NCBI GenBank assembly: GCA_965237485.1
Contig: CBDEFQ010000011.1
Span: forward strand, 1-38,501
Direction: 5' to 3'
From: JAAELZ01 sp965237485
GTDB lineage: Bacteria; Pseudomonadota; Gammaproteobacteria; Arenicellales; Poriferihabitantaceae
DNA: 38,501 nucleotides
Shown here: piece by piece, positions 31,636-38,501 of the stretch
Numbering within the stretch: position 1 is the first letter of the stretch
Layout of the letters: every line of letters starts with the position of its first letter
Program-made: the position numbers and the translations under genes
Notes under the pieces: model-generated
Seen by the model: the letters and a program-made list of their open reading frames with translations, nothing else
Told to the model about the DNA's origin: nothing
Databases searched by the model: none

Positions 31636-31727
31636 GCGGATAGGCCTTGGTCGGTTATACTGAGTTATTCTATAGACGGTATTATATAGTAGTTGTGATT
31701 TGCGGATAGGCCTTGGTCGGTTATACT
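31636..31727 (+). CRISPR. CRISPR array 2 (repeat of 5878-5969)
   Basis: Same truncated repeat, spacer and full repeat, with leader at 31728-31810. Confidence 0.82.
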
Positions 31728-31820
31728 ATCTCGCACGTAAAGCCTTGATTATCAAATAGAAACAAACCAACTTGCGCCTTATAAAAGCTCAAGTTGGTTG
31801 GGTGCTTTTTCCAAAAGGGG

Positions 31821-32180
31821 TCAGCCCCCCTCAGGATTAGGATCAACAAGAGGCTTCATAGTCGTTGTAGGACCAGCAGTCGTTGTAGGATCAGCAGTCG
31901 TTGTACCTGCAGTGGTCGTACCTGCAGTGGTCGTACCTGCAGTGGTCGTACCTGCAGTGGTCGTACCTGCAGTGGTCGTTTGTGCATGCGTGGGGAGAAT
32001 TACGCTGGAGATAATAGGTTTACCCCACTCCGTTGCACTCGCCGCCCCACCTAACACAGCGATACTGGCTATCGATTTTCGCCTGCTGATTTTTTTAGTG
32101 TCTGATTGCTTTACATCTGACCCGCTATCTTTCATGTTTTCATCTTTCATGTTTTCATCTTTCATGTTTTCATCTTTCAT
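31821..32180 (-). CDS. Tat-signal repeat protein (repeat of 6063-6422)
   Basis: Identical, with the same numbers of both 15-bp tandem units, again consistent with one molecule. Confidence 0.65.
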   Translation of the reverse strand: MKDENMKDENMKDENMKDSGSDVKQSDTKKISRRKSIASIAVLGGAASATEWGKPIISSVILPTHAQTTTAGTTTAGTTTAGTTTAGTTTAGTTTADPTTTAGPTTTMKPLVDPNPEGG

Positions 32181-32354
32181 GTTTTCGATTGATTGTTTTG
32201 ATTGTTTTTTTCATACCCGCCAAATTTTAAATTTCCCTTAAATCTGTTCTAAATTACAAATTACAGCAAATATTACACTATACCCGTCTAAATATAAAGA
32301 GCTATATTTTACAGGTCCAAAAGGGGTCAGACCCCTTTAAAGCCTTTAAAGTTC

Positions 32355-32419
32355 TATTTGATAATCAGGGCTTTACGTGCGAGATAGTGTAACCGACCCC
32401 GGGCTATCCGCAAATCACA
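32355..32419 (-). repeat. Leader plus variant CRISPR repeat (repeat of 6597-6661)
   Basis: Identical; preceded by the palindrome at 32320-32338. Confidence 0.7.
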
Positions 32420-32441
32420 TCCAACCAACCAACCAACCAAA

Positions 32442-32987
32442 TCACAGCTGTTCTGGTGTTGAACCAATCGGCAGGCACTTTTTATAATTGTTGTGTTCAC
32501 TTTTTGTCCGTTTGATGGCTTGTTCCCAGCTTTCACCGGTGCGCGCCATTTTATGCTTATCTATCCATTCGCGGTGAGACAGGGGTTTTTCCTTTGCTGC
32601 TGGTTTAACAATCATAAATTGAAAATGAGACACCCTGCACCCCGCTTTTCTCTGACCAAACGTAACCCTGATGTCTGAATGGGTGTTGATGTTATTTAGG
32701 GCTGGATAGATTATTCGTCTTTTGATTTCATAAGGACTTTTATACTTATCTTCGAGTTTAAATAGTTGTCTAAATTCTTCTACTTCAAATTCCCTTTCTT
32801 CGCCCAGCCATTGTAGACACAGCTCATACAGTCGTATGCCATAACCAGATCGCATCGGCATAACGTATTTTGCTTGATATTTAATGAATCGGTTTTTGAG
32901 GCTTGAGATATACGGGATTATTTCAGCATTAAACCGTAAAGAAACCTTACCTTCTGAATCATAGTATCTGCATGACCCCGTCACATT
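32442..32987 (-). pseudogene. Truncated rep (repeat of 6684-7229)
   Basis: Identical stump abutting the IS256 end. Confidence 0.85.
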
Positions 32988-34383
32988 GGAGTTATGCCTG
33001 AAAGTGGTGTATGGAGTAGTTGACTAAAAGCGGCGTATCGGGATGAATTGAGTTTACAACAACTTAAACTTCCACAGACATACGCCACTATGAAACAGAA
33101 TAAAATTATTTCCTTTGAAAAGCCAGAGCAAAGCATCGATCCGCTGCAAGAATTAATTCGTAATGGCGCCAGGCAACTCATTCAAACCGCGGTCGAGAGT
33201 GAGTTATCTGAACTGCTGTATCGCAATTGTGACAAAGTCTCAGATTCAGGACACGCTGGTGTCGTTCGTAACGGCTATTTGCCAGAACGTGAACTGCAAA
33301 CCGGGATCGGCCCAGTCAAAGTACGTATCCCCAAGGTGCGCTCCCGCACTGGAGTACCGATCACCTTTCGATCTGCTTTAGTGCCGCCGTATGTGCGTAA
33401 AACGAGAACACTGGAAGCGGCCTTGTCTTGGCTGTATCTCAAGGGTGTCAGCACTGGAGAAATGGGGGATGCACTGAGCGTGCTAGTGGGTCAATCAGCG
33501 ACTGGGTTATCATCAGGCACAGTGAGTAAGCTCAAAGCAACGTGGTCTCAGGAGTACAAGGATTGGAATAGAGAAGGTTTAGATCGAGATCGATGGGTTT
33601 ATCTATGGGCGGACGGGATACACAGCGGCCTGCGCGGCGATGAGGGCCGGCTCTGTGCCTTAGTTGTCATCGGAGTGAATGAGCGCGGTCACAAGAAATT
33701 ACTGGCGATTGAAGACGGTGAGCGAGAGTCTACGCAGAGTTGGCGAGAGGTGTTGTTGGCACTCAAGGAGCGAGGCCTGAATCAACCAGAGCTGGGCATC
33801 GGTGATGGTGCTTTAGGCTTTTGGAATGCCCTGGAAGAAGTCTATCCTGGCACTAAACATCAACGGTGCCGGGTGCATAAAACGGCCAACGTGCTGAACA
33901 AGCTGCCTAAATCGGTGCAGCCCAAAGCAAAAGCAGCTCTGCATAACATTTGGCAGGAAGAAACCAAAGAAGCGGCGCAAAGCACCTATCAATTATTCAT
34001 TAAAACCTGTCAAGACAAGTATCCAAAAGCCACGCAGTGCTTGGAAAAAGATCGCGAAGAGTTAATGACGTTCTACTCGTTCCCTGCCAAGCACTGGATG
34101 AGCATAGGTACTACGAATCCAATTGAATCAACATTCGCGACTATCCGACACCGTACCAAACGATGCAAGGGATGTCTTAGCCGTGATGGCATGTTAAGTA
34201 TGATGTTCAAGCTGGGTCAGTGCGCAGAGAAAAAGTGGAACCGAATACGCGGGTTCGCCTATCTAGCAAAAGTGATTCAAGGGGTTCCATTTAAAGATGG
34301 AATAGAGCAAGCTAATGACTACTCAGATCAAACCGAGGCCGCTTGAAGAAAATGCCTCATACACCAGATTCGGGCATAACTCC
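32988..34383 (+). mobile_element. IS256-family element (repeat of 7230-8625)
   Basis: Identical element and inverted ends. Confidence 0.9.
33090..34346 (+). CDS. IS256-family transposase (repeat of 7332-8588)
   Basis: Identical 418-aa protein with an intact DDE set. Confidence 0.93.
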   Translation: MKQNKIISFEKPEQSIDPLQELIRNGARQLIQTAVESELSELLYRNCDKVSDSGHAGVVRNGYLPERELQTGIGPVKVRIPKVRSRTGVPITFRSALVPPYVRKTRTLEAALSWLYLKGVSTGEMGDALSVLVGQSATGLSSGTVSKLKATWSQEYKDWNREGLDRDRWVYLWADGIHSGLRGDEGRLCALVVIGVNERGHKKLLAIEDGERESTQSWREVLLALKERGLNQPELGIGDGALGFWNALEEVYPGTKHQRCRVHKTANVLNKLPKSVQPKAKAALHNIWQEETKEAAQSTYQLFIKTCQDKYPKATQCLEKDREELMTFYSFPAKHWMSIGTTNPIESTFATIRHRTKRCKGCLSRDGMLSMMFKLGQCAEKKWNRIRGFAYLAKVIQGVPFKDGIEQANDYSDQTEAA

Positions 34384-34393
34384 TATTAATAAA

Positions 34394-35155
34394 CTACTCA
34401 ATAAAATATTTCGCTTGTTTTTCATAATCGAGGTTCCATTTTGGGATTAAATTTATACTACCTGAAGGTATTTGTTTAAGCTTAGCGAGAGCTCTGTGTT
34501 GAGCTAAAATAACAGATTCGGCATTTTCACTGCCTATAGAGCTTAGATGGTAGCTGTTTGTGCCTGCCCATCTGTACAAGTAAAAATTCTTGTCTGGTGA
34601 AACTACTGTACTGATTTCTTCATTTAATATTGTTCTTACTTTGGAATCAAAGTCTTGATCTTGTCCTGAACCCATCACGCTATAAAGCGTTTTATTGAAA
34701 AGGTCTCTGGTATAACAACACTGAGCATGGAAGTTATATCTTTCTATGCTATCAATCACACCATTATTCCAAAAAAAAGCACTAGCGGGCTTGTAATATT
34801 CAGCCTTATTTTCTATTAAGGAATTGACTGATTGAGAGACTCTAAATGATAAATGGATATCGTCATCATCCCAGGGAAACAAGATATCACCTTTAGATAA
34901 CGCTGCGACCATATTCCTTTTTTCCCCTAGAGTATTAACTTTATTTGGCAGGTTGATTACAGACACCTCTGGATGATCAATAGCTAATGTTTGCATGTTA
35001 AAATCATTTAGTATGATCAGCTCTTTTTCTCCTTGATAGTCTTGATTTAGAAAAGACTGTATGGCTTCTTCCAACAATGTGGGGCGCGCAAACGTCACAC
35101 ATAAGCAACTAATGAGAGGCAAGTTTTTTGAAGAGATACTTTTCATGTCGAACAT
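34394..35155 (-). CDS. GT2-type glycosyltransferase (repeat of 8636-9397)
   Basis: Identical 253-aa protein. Confidence 0.85.
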   Translation of the reverse strand: MFDMKSISSKNLPLISCLCVTFARPTLLEEAIQSFLNQDYQGEKELIILNDFNMQTLAIDHPEVSVINLPNKVNTLGEKRNMVAALSKGDILFPWDDDDIHLSFRVSQSVNSLIENKAEYYKPASAFFWNNGVIDSIERYNFHAQCCYTRDLFNKTLYSVMGSGQDQDFDSKVRTILNEEISTVVSPDKNFYLYRWAGTNSYHLSSIGSENAESVILAQHRALAKLKQIPSGSINLIPKWNLDYEKQAKYFIE

Positions 35156-35182
35156 AAGCTTTATTCCTTAATGCGTTGAAGA

Positions 35183-35494
35183 AAACATGGAAGTTTGCGA
35201 CCCCGATGGCTTGAGTCATTGCTGAGAAACGAAGCAGGACGTACATCGGCTAATTTGTCTTGTTTCGCAATAAAACCGTGTTTATCATGGTAAAATAGCC
35301 CCGCGATTCAAAAGGATTCAAAAGAGTTATAAATTCAGGATTTACCCTGTTCTTAATACCGCGAGGTGCGCGGAAATTAACGCGCGTGGAGAGTTGCTTA
35401 ATCAGGCTGTAGATGGCGCTCGCTGAAACGCGAATTTGTAGATTGATGAGAAACCGAATGGACGGTTTTGAAATTAATCATTGCGAAACACCGA
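35183..35494. repeat. Dispersed ~310-bp repeat (repeat of 9425-9736)
   Basis: Identical. Confidence 0.8.
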
Positions 35495-35515
35495 AACAGT
35501 AATTTGTCACATTAT

Positions 35516-35734
35516 ATGAAAGCCACCTTTTACCCTTCATCAGTCAGTGACAATAGTGTCGAGACGCTCCTTACTGGAACCAACGAAAATGAATGCGAAT
35601 CCCCAAACGATGGATACACTAGAGTACGAAGTAATGGAGTAAGTGTTTCTCATGAAATAGGGTTCCCAGAGGGGTATATCCCACCTCAATATATTCTTCC
35701 TCCCATATTAAAGTTATTGCTTCTCGATGATTAA
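35516..35734 (+). CDS. Hypothetical small protein or fragment (repeat of 9758-9976)
   Basis: Identical 72-aa frame. Confidence 0.45.
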   Translation: MKATFYPSSVSDNSVETLLTGTNENECESPNDGYTRVRSNGVSVSHEIGFPEGYIPPQYILPPILKLLLLDD

Positions 35735-35737
35735 CTT

Positions 35738-36538
35738 ATGAAAAAAACACTAGCGTTTATGTGCTCTCGCCACCGACCGCTCATGTTACGACATGCCATA
35801 TTACAAATGGCCGTACAAACCGTCCCAGTTGACTTAGCTATATATATCAACTCTAACGAAGAAGAAAACACCGACTATACTGACCTTATCTCAGATATTT
35901 CATCTATCAATAACCAAAAAGTATTCGTTAGCTTTGGTCCGTCTTTTCATCAGCACATAAATCACTTCTCAGCAATCGACCAGGTCAATATAGGCGACTA
36001 TGATTTGTTTTTGAAAATAGATGACGACGATATTTATCGACGCAACTATGTAGAAGATACCGTAAAAGACTTTGAGCTAAACAACTGGGACTTTTCGGGA
36101 GAACACTGTTACGGCGGTATCAATGGATATAAATGGAAAGTTGATTATTTTATTAAAAACATGGGCCTACAAGAAGGCGAAAAATGTTGTGGCATAGCAG
36201 CAACGTGGGCATTCTCAAAAGAAGCGGTCAAAGCCATTAGCAAGGTAGATCCATACTCTCCATGGTTTGAAGATAGATTATGGAAATTTCATTTAGAGCA
36301 CCATACAGAATTAAAGCTTTACTGTAGAAACAACAATAATCATAATTATCATCAGAATGTACATGGGAAAAACACTTCCACTGATGGTTGGCTAGAAGAA
36401 AATATCGCCTCTCAGCCAAAACAGATGACCAGCTTTCAAGCCATTAGGACTTCCGCACACTTGCTTAAACAGGCCCTACCTTTACTTCCGGCCGATCTCC
36501 TTCGAAAGATAATGAGGAGCAGGCGACTAGAAAAATAA
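35738..36538 (+). CDS. Glycosyltransferase-like protein (repeat of 9980-10780)
   Basis: Identical 266-aa protein. Confidence 0.75.
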   Translation: MKKTLAFMCSRHRPLMLRHAILQMAVQTVPVDLAIYINSNEEENTDYTDLISDISSINNQKVFVSFGPSFHQHINHFSAIDQVNIGDYDLFLKIDDDDIYRRNYVEDTVKDFELNNWDFSGEHCYGGINGYKWKVDYFIKNMGLQEGEKCCGIAATWAFSKEAVKAISKVDPYSPWFEDRLWKFHLEHHTELKLYCRNNNNHNYHQNVHGKNTSTDGWLEENIASQPKQMTSFQAIRTSAHLLKQALPLLPADLLRKIMRSRRLEK

Positions 36539-36587
36539 ATATTTTCACTTTATGAATGATATTTGCTAGCTCCTACTTTCACGGTTA

Positions 36588-36753
36588 AACCTAGATAAAT
36601 CAGTTAAACGCGGAAAAGACATGTAAGCAATTGAAGTGCATAGTGAAATCAAAAAAGTCGCGGTCACCTTATTGGTGATAAGGTTTTTTTGATTTTGCCA
36701 GGTGCATCAAGAGCTTGCATGTCTTTTCCGCGTTTAACTGATTTATCTAGGTT
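36588..36753. mobile_element. MITE-like element (repeat of 10830-10995)
   Basis: Identical. Confidence 0.75.
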
Positions 36754-36847
36754 TAAAGATGCTTCACATCATCGGGTCAGTACATAACCCCAGACGTCAG
36801 GGTAGTTGCACACATTTTAATTCACAAGGGGCGGCGGAGAAATACTC

Positions 36848-37360
36848 ATGCCGAAATATAGCGTAGAACGAAGAGAAGCTGTTTTATCTAAATTATTATC
36901 ATCAAATAGTCAGTCCTTCGCAGAAATATCTAGAGAAGAAGGAATCAGTGTTCAAACCTTGTATGATTGGCGAAATAAAGCCAGACGATCAGGAGTTTTA
37001 ATGCCTAATAGTGATTCATCTAATCAGTGGGATTGCCAAACTAAGTTCACCGTAGTTCTTGAAACTGCTGCGATGAATGAACAAGAATTATCTGCGTATT
37101 GCCGAGAGAAAGGCCTATACCCTACTCAAATAACGCAATGGCGAGAAGCTTGTATTAATGGTGTTGATGAGGCTCTCATTAGCCCTAAAGTTGCGCGCGA
37201 TGAAATACGTGCGTTAAAAAAAGACAAGAAGAAGCTAGAAACCCAGCTGCGCGGCAAAGATAAAGCCTTGGCTGAAACGGCCGCATTATTAGTATTACAA
37301 AAAAGTTTCAGGCGCTTTGGGAGGACGAGGAAGTATGATTACGACTCAGACGCGCATTAA
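36848..37360 (+). CDS. IS3 OrfA (repeat of 11090-11602)
   Basis: Identical, with the same six-A run at the frame junction. Confidence 0.85.
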   Translation: MPKYSVERREAVLSKLLSSNSQSFAEISREEGISVQTLYDWRNKARRSGVLMPNSDSSNQWDCQTKFTVVLETAAMNEQELSAYCREKGLYPTQITQWREACINGVDEALISPKVARDEIRALKKDKKKLETQLRGKDKALAETAALLVLQKSFRRFGRTRKYDYDSDAH

Positions 37361-38384
37361 AGTAATCAATGATGTTAATGAAGCAGTAGACGCAGGTTCA
37401 AAGCGTTCAAGTGCTTGTGAGTTGGTTGGCCTTGCCGAGTCTACGCTTAGACGTTGGAAGCCAAAAGGAGAAGATAGTATCCGCAGTGATCAACGTCCTT
37501 TGGTAGAAAAGCCAGTCCCTGGCAATAAACTAAGCGAGCAAGAGCAGCAACACATTTTATCGATATGTAATGAATCGGCATACCATCATTTGCCGCCGTC
37601 GCAAATAGTACCGCAGTTGGCTGACAAAGGTATTTATGTGGCCAGCGAGCCCAGCTTTTATCGAGTTCTCAAGGCGCATGGGCAATTGAAGCACCGCGGC
37701 CGCGCCAAACAAAAGCAGTCCCGAACACCCGATACTCATATAGTGCTAAAACCTAATGCTGTGTGGATGTGGGATATCACCTATTTGGCGACGCGTACTA
37801 TTGGCAAGCATTATTACCTGTACATGGTAGAAGACCTTTACAGTCGCTATGGCGTTCACTGGGAAGTACATCCTGTTGAAAGCGGTGAATTAGGTGCGCA
37901 GTTGATGTCTCAGGCGGCTCTAAAAGTGGCCAGCTGCGATGGCATGCCCGTCTTACACAGTGATAATGGCAGCCCAATGAAATCGTTCACAATGAGAGCG
38001 AAGTTAGAAGCATTAGGAATAAAGCCCTCTTACTCAAGGCCAAGAGTAAGCAATGACAACGCTTATATTGAATCCATGTTTAGAACGGTAAAGTATTGCC
38101 CTGCGTGGCCTTCTCAAGGCTTCGATAGCTTAGAGGCCGCCCGCCAATGGGTGGGTAAGTTTATGCAATGGTATAACGAAGAACATCGTCACAGTGCTAT
38201 ACGCTACGTTACACCTGGCCAGCGTTATCGCGATGAAGATAGTGCCCTATTAGCAAAACGAGAAGTTGTTTATCAGGAAGCTAAAGCAGCAAAACCTAAT
38301 CGGTGGTCTGGCCAAACCCGAAATTGGCGGCCTTGTGGTGCGGTTGCGCTGAACCCACAAAAAGAAGTATTATTGGCTGCGTAG
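37335..38384 (+). CDS. IS3 OrfB transposase (repeat of 11577-12626)
   Basis: Identical 349-aa protein. Confidence 0.9.
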   Translation: MITTQTRIKVINDVNEAVDAGSKRSSACELVGLAESTLRRWKPKGEDSIRSDQRPLVEKPVPGNKLSEQEQQHILSICNESAYHHLPPSQIVPQLADKGIYVASEPSFYRVLKAHGQLKHRGRAKQKQSRTPDTHIVLKPNAVWMWDITYLATRTIGKHYYLYMVEDLYSRYGVHWEVHPVESGELGAQLMSQAALKVASCDGMPVLHSDNGSPMKSFTMRAKLEALGIKPSYSRPRVSNDNAYIESMFRTVKYCPAWPSQGFDSLEAARQWVGKFMQWYNEEHRHSAIRYVTPGQRYRDEDSALLAKREVVYQEAKAAKPNRWSGQTRNWRPCGAVALNPQKEVLLAA

Positions 38385-38441
38385 GAAAATGTGCAACTAC
38401 CCTGAAAATTGCCGGTTTTTAAGTCTTTTATTTGTTCACTT

Positions 38442-38501
38442 TTAACTTCTAACATTTTTGTACTTGTTGTATTCGCTTTGGGTGCGCTTGATTGTTTCTT
38501 C
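38442..38501 (-). CDS. rep 3' end, cut by the window edge
   Basis: The last codons of the Rep_3 initiator described at 12684-13505. The rest lies past the window or, on a circle, at 12744 onward. Confidence 0.85.
   Translation of the reverse strand, partial: EETIKRTQSEYNKYKNVRS

Larger units (their letters stand above)
36797..38405 (+). mobile_element. IS3-family element (repeat of 11039-12647)
   Basis: Identical element and ends. Confidence 0.85.
25759..38501. repeat. Terminal redundancy, second copy (same as 1-12743)
   Basis: Repeat of the window start. The genes listed below are the same physical genes if the molecule is a circle. The copy ends at the window edge, inside rep. Confidence 0.93.

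Noticed and set aside
1..38501. tRNA or rRNA genes
   Set aside because: None recognised on either strand while reading through; I did not run a dedicated search.

Overview
The window is one circular replicon read about one and a half times. Positions 1-12743 recur base for base, as far as I compared them, at 25759-38501 (constant offset 25758). The natural reading is a circular plasmid of about 25.76 kb whose ends were not trimmed; a real partial tandem multimer is the alternative. The unique content is therefore 1-25758. An iteron plasmid with a Rep_3-type initiator, IS256, IS3 and Tn3-family transposase genes, an ICE-type tyrosine integrase, several toxin-antitoxin pairs, a twin-arginine signal protein and moderate-to-low GC point to a proteobacterium, probably a gammaproteobacterium. 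I cannot name a genus.

Layout per unit. A minus-strand operon crosses the window origin (28259 down to 24301, with its first two genes repeated at 2501-18): a small ORF, DNA topoisomerase III, two unknown ORFs, a CsrA-like protein carrying an apparent signal peptide, and two more small ORFs. Next come CRISPR array 1, a 3' fragment of cas2, and an intact parA / ribbon-helix-helix partition pair (3990-4842). After these are a frameshifted Sel1-repeat gene, a two-repeat CRISPR array, a repeat-rich Tat-signal protein, a truncated rep next to an intact IS256-family element (7230-8625), two glycosyltransferase genes and an IS3-family element (11039-12647). The working replication module follows: rep at 12684-13505 with three 22-bp iterons and a DnaA box. 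From 14 to 23 kb is a mosaic of broken modules: duplicated parDE remnants, a serine resolvase with a Tn3 TnpA stump, CRISPR array 3 beside a second cas2/parA fragment, phage-type recombination genes broken by a frameshift, brnTA, an integrase, CRISPR array 5 and two extra orphan iteron regions. higBA closes the unit.

The most striking feature is a scattered family of cas-less CRISPR mini-arrays. They have a 36-bp repeat, unique 28-30-nt spacers, one shared leader, and a truncated cas2 on the leader side. The repeat begins GTTGTGA and ends in a -10-like TATACT, as in type II-C loci where each repeat carries a promoter. There are four arrays with spacers, one solitary repeat and three copies of a variant repeat, in both orientations. 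No cas9, cas1 or complete cas2 is present, so any activity would need Cas proteins encoded elsewhere. CRISPR repeats, a GGGGTCAGACCCC palindrome, MITE-like elements and a 310-bp noncoding repeat lie at most module borders and probably acted as recombination points.

Other notable points are the CsrA-like protein with a secretion signal, three different iteron sets with only one intact rep, four copies of a structured noncoding block, and orphan IS200/IS605-like end hairpins.
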